From Microglena sp. YARC (Eukaryota > Chlorophyta > Chlorophyceae > Chlamydomonadales > Chlamydomonadaceae), in the NCBI GenBank assembly GCA_022414725.1, contig CM039462.1, positions 118,189,966-118,253,965 on the forward strand: DNA of 64,000 bases, given 5' to 3'. Shown piece after piece: positions 1-10,755 of this stretch. How positions within the stretch are numbered: position 1 is the first letter of the stretch; every line of letters starts with the position of its first letter. The notes below the pieces were generated by a model. That model did not search any database. It saw only the letters and a list, made by a program, of their open reading frames with translations, and was not told the origin of the DNA. The position numbers and the translations under genes were made by a program.

Positions 1-348
1 CCATATCACAGCACCTGCAAAATCTACCAGAACGAGAGGCACTCCTATCTGATTCAACATTCAAATGGTAAAGAGAATTAAATGCATAGCAAGACGTAGT
101 CTTGCTATGCATTTAATACCATCTATATTATTGAATAAGTTAGTGTATGTGGAACTATGGCTTCTATCCTCTGGCATCATCCAAGTCGCATATGTAATAG
201 ATTGAATACCGACTCCTTGGTTATCACCAGGTTTCCTGCGGTTCGCTGAATTTAGGGATTGCCAGTCAATGTCAATTATTTTAGAGATGCCTTTATAATT
301 TTTCCTGAGTCAATCTTGCTCAGGGACGTCTGGTTATCCTGAAGAATA
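1..348. other. Intergenic, no feature recognised
   Basis: I see no convincing gene or repeat unit here. A short local inverted repeat (GCATAGCAAGACGTAGTCTT followed by GCTATGC) lies near position 81-110 and could form a small hairpin. Confidence 0.4.
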
Positions 349-379
349 TCAGAGATTGTTTCTATAACACCTTATGTTT

Positions 380-707
380 AATACAAACATACATTCATCC
401 ATCAATCCATCCATCCATACAAACATGCATCCATCCATCCATCTATCCATACAAACATCCATCCATCCATACAAACATGCATCCATCCATCTATCCATAC
501 AAACATGCATCCATCCATACAAACATGCATCCATCCATCCATCCATCCATACAAACATGCATCCATCCATCCATCTATCCATACAAACATCCATCCATCC
601 ATACAAACATGCATCCATCCATCTATCCATACAAACATGCATCCATCCATACGAACATGCATCCATCCATCCATCCATACAAACATGCATCCATCCATCC
701 ATAGCTT
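380..707. repeat. ATCC-rich minisatellite (ATCC/ACAAACATGC units)
   Basis: Tandem array built from ATCC tetramers separated by ACAAACATGC blocks. It is open in several frames on both strands only because the unit lacks stop codons; the predicted peptides are pure repeats and are not genes. Confidence 0.95.
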
Positions 708-715
708 GTACGTTC

Positions 716-1330
716 CAAGTTGTAAGGCATCACCCCATACTCACCCGGCTAGCACGATGACTCATATAAGCAGGTAGTGCAGAGACTGCCCCTGCACGTA
801 TGTTTGACACAGTCACCACCCCACCCTTCACCATACTCACCAGCCTAGCAGGTTGACTGTTGGCCCATAGATGCAGAGAGGGCAACAACTGATTATGAAG
901 CCAATCTCTCACAACCCCGCTTGCTAGTACCGCCTTCATTACCCCTTACTTTTTTTGTCTAAACCACTTCTTTTGTTTTTAATATTTTGGGGTTATACAT
1001 ATTTGTTTGTACTATTTTACTACTTATTACCTACCCTTCACCAAACTCACCAGGCTAGCATGATGGCCCATGGATGCAGATAGTGCAGAGACTGCACCTG
1101 CATGTATGTATGCACCAGTCACTACCCCACCTTCCACCATACTCACCAGCCTAGCATGATGACCCATGGAAGCAGATAGTGCAGAGACTGCAGTACTGCA
1201 CCTGCATGTATGTACGATACAGTCATTACGCCACCCTCCACCATACTCACCCGGCTAGCATGATGACCCATGGACGCAGATAATGCAGATACTGATTCTG
1301 AGGCCAATATGTCCACCCCATCTTTCATCA
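716..1330. repeat. Degenerate tandem repeat of about 100 bp units
   Basis: Five imperfect units share the pattern CACCATACTCACCAGCCTAG followed by a GATGACCCATGGA-type block and an AGTGCAGAGACTGCACCTGC block (starting near 731, 827, 1028, 1130 and 1237). No coding potential is visible. A related GCCGGCAGGGTGCC block recurs near 1350 and 1650. Confidence 0.7.
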
Positions 1331-1514
1331 CACTGCTCACGTTGAGGAGCGCGAAGCCGGCAGGGTGCCCTAACATCACGTAGCCACCCCTCAAAGCGAG
1401 CAGCGTGATATTGGCACCAGGGGGTAGGGGGAAGGGCTGAGCTCGATGCACCTACACCAATGTCAACAGTATGTTATGCCATAGTATGCTGAGTAACAAT
1501 GTGTAACCGGTATG

Positions 1515-1612
1515 TAATTAAGTATTATTATTATTGTTATTATTATTATCATTATTATGATTGTTATTATTATTATTAATAATTTATTATTATTATTATT
1601 ATCATTATTGTG
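1515..1612. repeat. ATT trinucleotide microsatellite
   Basis: Run of ATT/TTA triplets with few interruptions. Confidence 0.9.
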
Positions 1613-1837
1613 TTATGTTATATGATTATGTCATGTTGCAGGAGGGCAAAGCCAGCAGGGTGCCTCAGGGTGTTAACAAGTATCATACCCCCTGTGACAA
1701 AGAAATAAGTATGGTAACAAGCAGCAAGTAAAAAGCAACAAGAAAGAAGGAACGTGTAACAAAAACAAAGGAACACGTAATAACAACAAAGGAAGATATG
1801 GGGAGACACGGAGCCTCATCGCTAGCTAAATTGTTTT

Positions 1838-2119
1838 CACTCATCAGATCTTTTCACTCATCAGATCTATTCACTCATCAGATCTTTTCACTCACCAGAT
1901 CTATTCACTCATCAGATCTATTCACTCATCAGATCTATTCACTCATCAGATCTTTTCACTCATCAGATCTTTTCACTCATTAGATCTTTTCACTCATCAG
2001 ATCTTTTCACTCATCAGATCTTTTCACTCATCAGATCTTTTCACTCATCAGATCTATTCACTCATCAGATCTTTTCACTCATCAGATCCATTCACTCATC
2101 AGATCTTTTCACTCATTAG
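1838..2119. repeat. 17-bp satellite, left block
   Basis: Direct tandem repeat of TTTTCACTCATCAGATC with T/A and C/T variants. It is contiguous in sequence with the block at 3706-3960; the two are separated by an inserted transposon. Confidence 0.95.
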
Positions 2120-2569
2120 TGTTTGTCCTGGGTTGTCGGGTATTACCGGTAATACCCGAAAATTGATTAGGGAAAAGTGGAATAAAAGGGTCATATCTTT
2201 CTCAAATGGTATGGGGATTTTTACAGCGTCAACTTCAAGAATAGTAGAACACATATATATCCCCCAATAAGCTAAAGTGGTACATGCACATGTTTAAATT
2301 TGAATTTGTAAATGGTATGTTTTCCGAAAAGTCAAATTCAAAATTAAAACATCTGTAGATGTCTTGAGACCCCAGCTATAAGCCTCAGACTCTCAGAATC
2401 CCTTGGGGACATGGTTGAGAAGTTGTCCCCACAATCTGGTCAAGTTCTGACTACTGGCTCCTCCTATTCGAAGGAGAGAGTTCAAAGGTTTTTCCGCGCG
2501 CGCGGACATGGTGTCCTTGCAGAAACAGCCTCTCCCACTGTTTGGGGAGCAGATAGCCTCCCCACAATT

Positions 2570-3040
2570 ACTAAACACCCACCTGCATGGACACCCACAT
2601 ACATGCATGTGCGCTTACGTGTTTGTGGGTGGTTGGTGTGTTTGTGTGGGACGGTTATGGTGTCAATGTATCATACACCCACCTGCATAGACACCCACCT
2701 ACATGTACGTGGGTGTTTGTGGGTAGTTGGTGTATGAGTGAGGGAAGTTAGTGGTGTCAATGTGTCATACACACACACATGGACAAGCACCTACATGCAT
2801 GCATGTATGTGTGTGCCCTTGCATGTGTGTGCATGTGTCTATTCTTGTGTTTGCGTCCATGCATGTGGGTGCGTTTGCATGTGTGACAAAGTACCTGTGT
2901 ATGTGTGTGTGTGTGAATGTGTTAGGACCTAGGATGCATGATGTCCATGCATGCAAGTGTGTGTGTTGGTGTGCTTGTGTGTGTAGATATGTGTGTGTGT
3001 GCGCGCGTGTACTCGTGCACATGTGTACAAGTCCCCCAAT
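2570..3040. repeat. TG/CA-rich microsatellite region
   Basis: Alternating TG, TGTG and CATG motifs over about 450 bp inside the transposon. ORFs called here are repeat artefacts. Confidence 0.85.
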
Positions 3041-3312
3041 TCCATGCTCCATTTAGGGCGGTGCATCTGCTTCCCCCTCTCATCAGTGAGCTTCAATATG
3101 TCAGACACAGCTTTCTTGGGCAGGAACCGAAGGAAAAACATCAGTGGAGCACTGTCTGGGTCCACATCCAGGAGCTCAGCATGCCTCAGCCTTCCAGGCC
3201 CTGGTTCAGTGTAGCCAGCAGCCATCCTCTTGCAAGTTGTCTCATGGACCTCACGCCAGTCATCTTCGGAAATCTTTCTCGTGTCGACTTCCTCGTCCTC
3301 CTCCTCTGACGT
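3040..3312 (-). pseudogene. Transposase-like N-terminal fragment inside the 2120-3705 element
   Basis: On the minus strand an open frame starts after an in-frame TGA near 3312 with an acidic stretch (SEEEDEEVD), then a Trp-containing helix and a segment reading DSAPLMFFLRFLPKKAVSDI. The arrangement of an acidic head followed by a hydrophobic FF..F(L/F)P..I motif resembles the start of DDE_Tnp_1_7 (piggyBac-like) domains, but no catalytic Asp triad follows; the frame runs into the CA/TG microsatellite near 3010. I read it as a remnant of a deleted transposase. The family assignment is inference. Confidence 0.45.
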
Positions 3313-3705
3313 TTCGCGTCACATTGAAGCTGCGGCCTTTACCACGCTGCTTTACGGCGCCAGGAAACATCAAAGCGCTTGCGGTCGATGCTATGGGTGC
3401 GGCTGATCAACCATCCTGCACAGCTTTGTGCACAGCGTCGGCAAGAACCTCACAACGATTGCCAGGTTCCCGGTCGTTTTTAGCTAATTGGCCCGCCAGA
3501 CCCGAACTTTGGAAGGCTGGTCGACGAAAATTTGCACCTGCGACCACTTTCACCCGATTACGGAGGTGAAGATGGCGTACTTCTTAAGCGGTACGCAGCG
3601 TGCGAGGGGGTGTTGGTGAGTCGACGCGCCCAAAATGTTAATCGAGGCGCAGGGTACTACCCGTAATACCCGGGTATTACCCGTAATACCCGCCCAGGAC
3701 GAACA

Positions 3706-3960
3706 TTAGATCTTTTCACTCATTAGATCTTTTCACTCATCAGATCTTTTCACTCATCAGATCTATTCACTCATCAGATCTTTTCACTCATTAGATCTTT
3801 TCACTCATTAGATCTTTTCACTCATCAGATCTTTTCACTCATCAGATCTTTTCACTCATCAGATCTTTTCACTCATCAGATCTTTTCACTCATCAGATCT
3901 TTTCACTCATCAGATCTTTTCACTCATCAGATCTTTTCACTCAACAGATGTTCTTTCACT
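3706..3960. repeat. 17-bp satellite, right block
   Basis: Same TTTTCACTCATCAGATC unit as 1838-2119, starting with the duplicated TTAG. Confidence 0.95.
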
Positions 3961-4126
3961 CATCACAGAACTCGGTTATTCCAACGGCGCAGGAAGATTG
4001 GGAATACACAGATCCTCATAACTGACTTGATTGTTTTCACTCATCAGATTTTTTCACTCATCACAGAACTCGGTTATTCCAACAGCGCAGGAAGATTGGG
4101 AAGACACGGATCATCATCACTGACTT
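3955..4126. repeat. Two copies of a ~90 bp unit
   Basis: TCATCACAGAACTCGGTTAT followed by an AGGAAGATTGGGAA block occurs at about 3960 and 4056, direct orientation; a diverged relative (CAAAACTCGGCCATTCC) lies near 4430. Confidence 0.7.
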
Positions 4127-4258
4127 GATTATTTTGTATTGTCAACAGATTATTTTGTATTGTCAACAGATTATTTTGTATTGTCAACAGATTATTTTGT
4201 ATTGTCAACAGATTATTTTGTATTGTCAACAGATTATTTTGTATTGTCAACAGATACC
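4127..4258. repeat. 21-bp tandem repeat
   Basis: Six units of ATTTTGTATTGTCAACAGATT; because 21 is a multiple of 3 it encodes a heptapeptide repeat in one frame, which I do not consider a gene. Confidence 0.95.
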
Positions 4259-4307
4259 GATAGTATTTTCACTCATCAGACATTCTTTCACTCAACATAC
4301 ATTTTGA

Positions 4308-4404
4308 ATTGTCACTCATCGGATATTTTGACTTGTCACTCATCGGATATTTTGACTTGTCACTCATCGGATATTTTGACTTGTCACTCATCGGATATTT
4401 TCAC
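4308..4404. repeat. 24-bp tandem repeat
   Basis: Four units of CACTCATCGGATATTTTGAC plus TTGT. Confidence 0.95.
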
Positions 4405-4526
4405 CCATCTGATGTTCTTTGTCTCAGTACAAAACTCGGCCATTCCATTATGCCTTTGAAGGTTATAAAAACATGCAATAAGACTCGCACGATTGATATA
4501 CCATCCCATGTAGGATGACCTTATAA

Positions 4527-4690
4527 TTGTAATTGTAGAATTAAATGATCACTGTAGCACGAACTCAGGGTCCCCGTCGGTAAAACGATTGTTCGGGGTT
4601 CAGTTCATCAATGCTTTTTCTTTTTAGCCCTCCCTGTCACGGTTGGGCAAGTCTCTTTAGCCTATTTGGCCTACCCCTGGACTGTAACAT
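4527..4690 (+). mobile_element. SINE-like dispersed repeat, family S, copy 1
   Basis: About 160 bp that recurs in this window. Diagnostic blocks, in order: GTAGCACGAACTCAGGG, GGTAAAACGATTGTTCGGGG, TTCAGTTCATCA, TTAGCC, TCACGGTTGGGCAAGTC, TTTAGCCTATTTGGCC, CTGGACTGTAACAT. Other copies lie near 13087, 22984, 24112, 45041 and 63383. Confidence 0.8.
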
Positions 4691-4869
4691 ACATACTCAC
4701 ATACATACATATATATAAACATAACACAATTTGGCTATCGTCCTTCGTTCCTCGTGAAGCCGGGTGCCGGGGGGCAGACACGGACAATTGCCTGCGGTAC
4801 TGTCCTGCCGACTGGATGATGCGTGCAAATTCGAATCTCTGCAGCTTCTATGCCCTTCTCTGCGCTTCT

Positions 4870-5375
4870 CCCGTACCATGCGCTCATTCTATGCTCAGCG
4901 CTCATTCGTTCTGAGCGCAAATTCATCCTCAGCGCTCATTCTACTCTGAGCGCTCATTCGCCCTGAGCGCATATTCATCCTCAGCGTTCATTCTATCCTC
5001 AGCACTAATGATACTCTGAGCGCTCATTTATCCTGCCCGCTCATTCGTTCTGAGCACACATTCATCCTCAGCGCTAATTCTACTCTGAGCGCTCATTCAT
5101 TCTGGGCGCTCATTCGTTCTGGGCGCACTTTCATCCTCAGTGCTCATTCTACTCTGAGCGCTCTTCCGTTCTGAGCGGTCATTCATCATGAGCGCACATT
5201 CATCCTGAGCGCTCGTTATATTCTGAGCCATTATTCATTCTCAGCGATCATTAGATTTTTGGCACTCATTCACACTGAGCGCTCATTCTATCCTCAGCGC
5301 TCATTCATCATGAGCACCCATTCATCCTGAGCGCCAATATATCCTGAGTGCTCATTCTACCCTGAGCGCCTCTTC
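4870..5375. repeat. Degenerate GCGCTCATTC / CTGAGCGCTCATTC tandem array
   Basis: About twenty diverged units of 22-28 bp containing CTGAGCGCTCATTC or its CATCCTCAGCGCTCATTC variant. Non-coding. Confidence 0.85.
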
Positions 5376-5745
5376 AGACCTTCATCATTCTTCCGTCTAC
5401 CTTCGACTTGCAGAGTTGTAGGCTACGACCTCAGTTCACAAACTCGACATTTGCAACCTTCCTGATTTGCCGCCTGTCCCCTCAGGCGAATTGAGAATGA
5501 ATCTCCAAGAGCCGATTTGACTCCTCCATCCGTGGGCCTGATGCGCAAATAAAAGGTGAGGGCTAGCGAGTCTCCAGAATCATTTTAATTGACCATTCGA
5601 TCGCTTTCTGAGTCACTCAGAACTTGACTGAATTAATCGCAATCCTACATTCCTTTCTCGAATCCGACTGGTCAAGCACTCAATCTGTCCCATCCCTGCC
5701 CTATGCATATCGTCTAGGACAGGGGACAGTAGGAACAGGGAGAGA
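5376..5745. other. No feature recognised
   Basis: Unique-looking sequence without a convincing ORF, splice pattern or repeat. Confidence 0.4.
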
Positions 5746-5918
5746 TAGAGGTAGGGTCAAGAGTCAAGAGAAAGTCAAAGAGGATAAGAGAAAGAAAACA
5801 CAGAAAGGGGGGAGATGGGGGGAGGGTGAAGGAGAAGAAAAGAAGGATAGGAGACAGAAAAGAGGGAGGGGGGGGGGGGGGGGGGGGGGAGGAGGAGAGA
5901 GGGAAGGGTGAAGAAGGG
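5746..5918. repeat. Purine tract with a ~20-nt G run
   Basis: GA-rich low-complexity sequence ending in a poly-G run (5868-5890). Such a run can form G-quadruplexes on the plus strand and is error-prone in assembly. Confidence 0.85.
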
Positions 5919-6000
5919 GTGGCCAACGGCCACACGGGCTACCATATTAGTACATACATGGATACATCGATACATACATACATTCATCTATATAAATGTA
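5919..6000. repeat. Short dispersed block GTGGCCAACGGCCACACGGG plus CATA microsatellite
   Basis: GGTGGCCAACGGCCACACGG and CTACCxTAxTAGTACATAC occur here, at about 9350 and (diverged) at 7515, each time followed by CATAC-type repeats. Confidence 0.7.
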
Positions 6001-6190
6001 GACATACAGGGATTTTCGCGAGCTGGCGCTGGCTGGCTATCGGATTTTATGTTCGCGGCCAATTTCCCACCCAGCTCCCCGACCCAGCTCCCCACCCATC
6101 CAAATTTGATAGAGCAGATGCGCTCATTTCGTGTCGCTATCAGTCTCCATCTATTTCCGCATTCATTCTCAGCGCCTGTTCAGACCAACG

Positions 6191-6451
6191 ATGGCGCTCA
6201 GACTCTTCGTCTATAATCGTTTGCTTCTCGATGCCACCCTGCAAGCGCACAACCAACTGCATCTAGACGGAAGGGCGGCGAATACAGTCAGCCTGCGAGC
6301 TCTTCATCGCAGCGAAAGGCGAGCTCTTCAGAATGACGAGGACAGGAGCGATGCAAACCAGCGTCGATGTTTAGCATTAGCATATGCTGCGGCTCATGCT
6401 CCAGAACTTTCACTTCAGCTGAGGCTTCGGCTGGCCCTTTACTCTCACTAG
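6191..6451 (+). CDS. Duplicated ORF, copy 1 (unknown; probably element-derived)
   Basis: ATG-started frame of 86 codons beginning MALRLFVYNRLLLDAT, rich in Arg, Leu and Ala with a repeated R(A/E)LHR-ERRALQ-type segment. A second copy at 8077-8256 keeps the same frame (MALRLNVYNLLLLDPT) despite many nucleotide differences, and the homology extends upstream to a GCGAGCTGGCGCTGGCTGGC block. Parallel retention of the frame suggests that it once coded. Basic RERR-type repeats occur at the N terminus of some Helitron proteins, but no Rep or helicase motif is visible. I do not assign a function. Confidence 0.35.
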   Translation: MALRLFVYNRLLLDATLQAHNQLHLDGRAANTVSLRALHRSERRALQNDEDRSDANQRRCLALAYAAAHAPELSLQLRLRLALYSH

Positions 6452-6479
6452 GCTCATGCTTGCGCACTTGATTATTCAT

Positions 6480-7690
6480 CTCAGCATAGCATTCGTCATC
6501 TCATTATGCTATAGCATCGCCTGATTCGCCATCACATCGCCTGATTCGTGATTGAGGTAGTTGATTTCCACTCTCCAGCCTCACTGCAGGCTCTATTGAG
6601 ACATTCATCTTGCTGCGAGCCAAGACACTCGCAAGGCTCATGGTATCTCTGCACGATGTAAGTCCCTACAACCCTGGGACGCTCTTCCGACTCCCGACTT
6701 CCTTCTTGCTGCGTGCTCCTTGCACCGCTTGCAGTACCTCTTACAGATCTCCCCCCACACCACACCACTCCCACCCTGCAACGATAAGGTTATCTTCGCG
6801 CTGAGCCATGGCGAGTGCGTGACAAAGTTGACTGAACGAAGACCATTTCGGGAAACAGCTTGAACGCCCAACCGGGTATCTTGCACACAGAGGAAGCTGT
6901 AGGTAAGCAGCTTTGCTCTTGTGAAATTCCGATGTTTTCAGCTGAGTCTGATTCAGCTAACACGCTCGTTAGCAATTGCCAAAAGTCTGCGCATTTCCTG
7001 ACGAAGGGGGCCCAATGCAAGTCTTAGACAGCTAACAAGTGGGCCCCCTTTCGGGGGACCACTTGCGAGTACCGCCCAGAGACATAGGGCCGGTACTTGA
7101 AGCTGCCTAAGACTTGGAGTACCGCCCAGAGGCAGAGGAATTGGCCGAAGAAAAGTCTGCACAGTTTCAAACTCAGCTGGAAACATCATAATCGCTTATG
7201 TAAACCCCAACTTCTTAAGTGGCTGAGTGGAGGACAGATTAACGGGAACGGAGAAGCATGGAAGTACGTGTGTGTTGGCACGTTAAGGGGTGAGGCAAAT
7301 TTGAGAGTGGGCATGGGTCGAGGTTTGGGCAGAGTGGGGATTATGTGTGTGGGTGGGTGTGTGTAGGGGGGGTACAGATGCGAGAGCATTTGAAGTGGAG
7401 GAAACATTATGACTGTGTTTATGAGAGGGGTGGGGAGGACACATGTGTAGCCCATTGTGTAACCCAGCCCCACGGGCACCCTATTATGATTGGGGTGGGG
7501 GTGATGTGTGTATGTGTGGCCACCGGCCACACTGGCAATGTACTAGTAAAAAAACGTAAAAACAAATCCAAGAATTGTCACAAAGACCTCAAAGGATGTG
7601 CCCAGTGGGATTAAGGGAACCGGATCGTAAGTATGCGCTGCTCGAGCCAACATCGCACCTAGATACCAGTTACCGTGCCGGTCGACGACC
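6480..7690. other. Non-coding between the two duplicated ORFs
   Basis: Contains a 40-bp direct duplication around TACCGCCCAGAG (7071 and 7120), G/T-rich sequence at 7290-7440, and no recognisable gene. Confidence 0.4.
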
Positions 7691-7716
7691 CTCCGGACGG
7701 GCCCAAGCGCACTCAA

Positions 7717-7785
7717 GGGGGTTCGAACCCCGCACCTGCGTCGATTTTGTTAACCTCTGCTCTGCCGCTGAGCCATTCGGTTCTG
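7717..7785 (-). repeat. tRNA-like (Pol III A/B box) SINE head
   Basis: On the minus strand an A-box-like TGGCTCAGCGG (7765-7775) is followed at tRNA spacing by a B box GGTTCGAACCC with a complete T-arm (GGGG/CCCC). The 5' and 3' acceptor arms do not pair and the anticodon stem is poor, so it is not a functional tRNA. Sequence downstream on that strand resembles that next to the tRNA-like block at 49009-49063, as expected for a tRNA-derived SINE. Confidence 0.55.
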
Positions 7786-7827
7786 ATCGGTGATTGATAG
7801 ATTGATTGATTGGTAATTTTGTGACTA

Positions 7828-7882
7828 CATACATACATACATACATACATACATACACACATACATACATACATACATACAT
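7828..7882. repeat. CATA tetranucleotide microsatellite
   Basis: Run of CATA/CACA tetramers. Confidence 0.95.
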
Positions 7883-8076
7883 ATGTAAACACACAGGATT
7901 CCCGCGAGCTGGCGCGAGCTGGCTATCGGCTGGATTTTTCGTAGCGGGTTTCTAATAGCATATCTTGACTGAGCCGAATACCCACCCAACTCCCCACCCA
8001 GATTTCGAAATGACAGAGCAGATGAATGCGAAGCTATAAATCTTCTTTCGCGTTCGTTCTGAGCACCAGTACAATT

Positions 8077-8256
8077 ATGGCGCTCAGACTCAACGTCTAT
8101 AATCTTTTGCTTCTCGATCCCACCATGCATGCGCACAATCAACCAGATTTAGGCAGAAGGGCGGCGAATACAGCCAGCCAGCGAGCTCTCCACAGAGAAA
8201 GGCGAGCTCTCCAGACAGATAGGATAGGAGCGATGCAAATCAGCGTCGACTTTTAG
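8077..8256 (+). pseudogene. Duplicated ORF, copy 2 (shorter)
   Basis: 59-codon frame paralogous to 6191-6451. It stops earlier, after a frame change around 8217-8250. Further downstream (about 8300-8560) the plus strand has a Cys-containing segment (CHDQLGKCAPCRILR) that then meets stops, consistent with a decayed longer protein. Confidence 0.35.
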
Positions 8257-8879
8257 CATATGCTGCCGGGCAGCCTGGACCTAATGCTGACAGGCAGGCC
8301 GAGCGCCAGGCCGCTAACCATTTGTCTCGCGCATGCAAACTGGATGCGCCATTTCTCCCACCCATTGCATCACCTTCGAAATGTAGAGTTTACTCAATGG
8401 ATGGTCAACACCTAAGATGTCACGACCAACTAGGAAAATGCGCGCCATGCAGAATTCTTCGGGTATGTTAAAGACAGTTTGCGACAGAGGTGGACGGCGG
8501 ATGGGCGGCTTATGCATTCCCAACTGAGAAACATTGCGCGAAGCAGAAGCTGCAGGAATGTGGCCTAGCGATTGCTACCATGGTTCCAAGCTCAATTGTA
8601 TTGTGAGAGAGTGACAGATCCTTCTAATGATGATTTGCTCCGCAAGTCAAAGCAAGACTTTGAACGCCCAGCTGAGTATCTGTGCGCGAGGATCCGTTCA
8701 ATCGCTGCAGGAAAGTGGCTAACCCTGCGCGCGAGTCTGATTTTTCAGGGGGGCAGGAACATTCACACTCGCAAACGTTAGCGAGTTTACTGTGGCTGGG
8801 AATTCCCAACCTGTTCTTTTGTCACTTTCGTCTTTCGTTACGATCACATGCAACAGCTTGAGTGGCGCGGAATAGATAG

Positions 8880-9300
8880 GGAGAAGCAGGGGAGTTGGTG
8901 TATGTTTCCTTTGTTGGGGGGAGGTTGCAGAGGGAGAAGGGACTGTGTGGGAGGGAGAGGGGTGGGGGATGTTTGTGTGTGTGTGGGGGGGGGGGGGGGG
9001 GGGTAGGATGGAAGGGAGGTAGGGGGGTATGGCGGGGGGGACACTTGGAGGGGAGCATGTGAATGTGGGTGGGTGTGGAGAGAAAGTTGAGGGAGGGTAG
9101 AGATGGCTGGGTGGTGTGGTGTGCAAGGGGAAGAAACAAAGTGTGTGTCAAGTGAAGGGGATGGGGGGCAGGAAGATTTAGGGAAAAGGAGGGGATCGTG
9201 TAGGTCATGTGGGTTGAGGGGGGGGTCTTTAGAGTAGGGAAAGGAAGCGGGCATGCGTTACATGATTTTGGAAGGGAGATGGGGGGGGGGCATACAAGGG
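8880..9300. repeat. G-rich low-complexity region
   Basis: GGGGGAGG/GTGTGGG-type sequence with a poly-G run at 8987-9002; the Pro/His-rich minus-strand frames are composition artefacts. Confidence 0.8.
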
Positions 9301-9544
9301 CGTTACCCGTTCTGTACCCCAGACCAGGGCCCAGGAACTGGGTAGGTGGGGGTGGCCAACGGCCACACGGGCTACCGTACTAGTACATACATACGAACAT
9401 ATACCATTTGTCACCTACCTTGCATACTTTCTGATGTCGGTCTGTGGGAACGTTCAAAGTCAAGATCTCCCCTCTGAAAACAACAATAACAACAACACAT
9501 GTAAGTGTCAATGTATGTATGTAAGTGTCAATGTTTGTATGTGA

Positions 9545-9915
9545 GTGGCAACGAAAGCGGCTTGCTACGGTCCAGGGGCAGCCAAACAGGCAACATATTT
9601 ATGTTATTTGGCATGCAACACAGGATTTGTAGTTTGCAGTCCAGGGGTAGCCAATCAGGCGACACAATGATATGATTTGGCTTACAGCCCAGGGGTTGAA
9701 AGCAGCAACACATGCGGCAGTGCGCCAGTCTGTGCATGCTGCAGTCCAGGGGTAGCCAATTAGGCAGCATGTCCATGTGTTTTGGTGTAAAGCATCTAAT
9801 GTGCATTTTACAGACCACAGGAGGCGAACCAGGCAACATGTTTTAATATTTAAGTGATTTGACATGCAGGACAGGCTGAGTATTTTGCTGTGCGGGAGGT
9901 AGCCAAACAGGCAAC
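9545..9915. repeat. Tandem ~75 bp units containing CCAGGGGTAGCCAA
   Basis: Five diverged units sharing GCAGTCCAGGGGTAGCCAA followed by a CAGGCAACAT block. The core matches the reverse complement of the 3' end of family S (TTGGCTACCCCTGGACTG), so the array may have arisen from SINE tails. Confidence 0.65.
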
Positions 9916-9919
9916 CTAA

Positions 9920-10170
9920 TGTATGGTGAATGTTGAATACGAAAGGGTTGCGCAGTGAGCAAGCAGTGAGTGCAACCTACATCAAGCAAAGCCACCTGTA
10001 TGTTGAATGCCAAAGGGTTGAGCAGTGAGCACAGTGAGCAAGCAGTGAGCACAGTGAGCAAGCAGTGAGTGCAACCTACATCAAGCAAAGCCACCTGTAT
10101 GTTGTATGTTGAATGTCAAAGGGTTGAGCAGTGAGCATAGTGAGCAAGCAGTGAGTGCAACCTACATCAA
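9920..10170. repeat. Three ~90 bp tandem units
   Basis: Unit contains TTGAATGCCAAAGGGTTGAG, GCAGTGAGTGCAACCTACAT and CAAGCAAAGCCACCTGTATG. Confidence 0.85.
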
Positions 10171-10399
10171 GCCAATATTGAAGCATTGTTGAAAAGCTGA
10201 TTATGTGAGTGTGGAAAAGCTGATTATGTCAGCCTCCAGGTGCATTAGATTATTTGACTATGTCAGTGTTCCAGCGTTGGAAAGCTGATATTGCAGTGTT
10301 GGAAAGCTGATTATGTCAGCCTCCTCGTGCACTAGGCTGATTTAGATTAGGGGAGCTTGCTAGAAGCTACTAGTAACAGCCCTATAGAAAAGCCCAGGT

Positions 10400-10680
10400 G
10401 CTAGGCCGCAATTACCAATAAGATGTTGCATGAGCTTGACAAGTTCGATGCAGCGTCGCCTGCGACGCTAAAAAAATGGCGGAGAGTGATCGCGACGGAG
10501 CAACAGGTGGCAAGGGAAGCGAGTTAGTTACGAAACCGTTGGCTGACGTGTCTGGCTTCATCATGGTCAGACGGTCGGTTGACCGGACAAATGGGTAACA
10601 CTGGGGCTCCCGCCCCTCAGAATGGGGGGCTCCGCCAAAAAGCCGACCTGTGTCAAAGCCTGCTGTCACCATGCTGTCAC
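10400..10680 (-). pseudogene. Duplicate 3' half of a gene C exon, interrupted by a family P element
   Basis: On the minus strand the block reading VTAGFDTGRLF copies VSAGFDTGRLF of the exon at 10756-11045. It is then interrupted by a family P element (about 10440-10640), after which a QAHATS-type remnant and GGTAATTGCGGCCTAGCACC match the exon end and following intron (GGTAAGTGTGGGCTAGCACC). The copy is therefore a tandem duplication that later received an insertion. Confidence 0.7.
10440..10640 (+). mobile_element. Family P non-autonomous element, copy 1
   Basis: About 200 bp starting at a GCGTCGC(C/A)(T/A)GCGACGC palindrome, then TGGCGGAGAGTGATCGCG, GCGAGTTAGTTACGAAACCG, TTGGCTGACGTGTCTGGCTT, a variable GGACGGACAAATGGGTAAC part and a terminal GGGGCTCCCGCCC...GGGGGCTCCGCC stem. 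It is repeated at least seven more times in the window. Confidence 0.85.
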
Positions 10681-10755
10681 CATGCTGTCACTGATTTGTT
10701 TTGGGACAACGTGTAACAGCCCCAAAGAAAAATCCAGGTGCTAGCCCACACTTAC

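Larger units (their letters stand above)
2120..3705. mobile_element. 1586-bp DNA transposon with TIRs and TTAG target duplication
   Basis: The element starts TGTTTGTCCTGGG and ends CCCAGGACGAACA, imperfect inverted repeats that continue into GGGTATTACC/GGTAATACCC palindromes on both sides. TTAG is present on both flanks (2116-2119 and 3706-3709), consistent with a 4-bp target duplication within the 17-bp satellite. The interior holds a short transposase-like ORF on the minus strand and a long CA/TG-rich tract (about 2570-3040), so the copy looks internally deleted. The superfamily is not certain: TGT...ACA ends with a 4-bp duplication fit several groups (Ginger-like; piggyBac would demand TTAA). 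Confidence 0.85.

Noticed and set aside
349..777. Several overlapping ORFs of 60-128 codons
   Set aside because: They are translations of an ATCC-based minisatellite in all frames; no non-repeat content.
1838..2119. CRISPR-like array
   Set aside because: The 17-bp units are contiguous with no spacers, in a eukaryotic context.
7717..7785. Functional tRNA gene
   Set aside because: Good A and B boxes but no acceptor-stem pairing and a poor anticodon stem.
8719..9254. Three long Pro/His-rich minus-strand ORFs
   Set aside because: G-rich low-complexity DNA lacks stops on that strand; all three frames are open.
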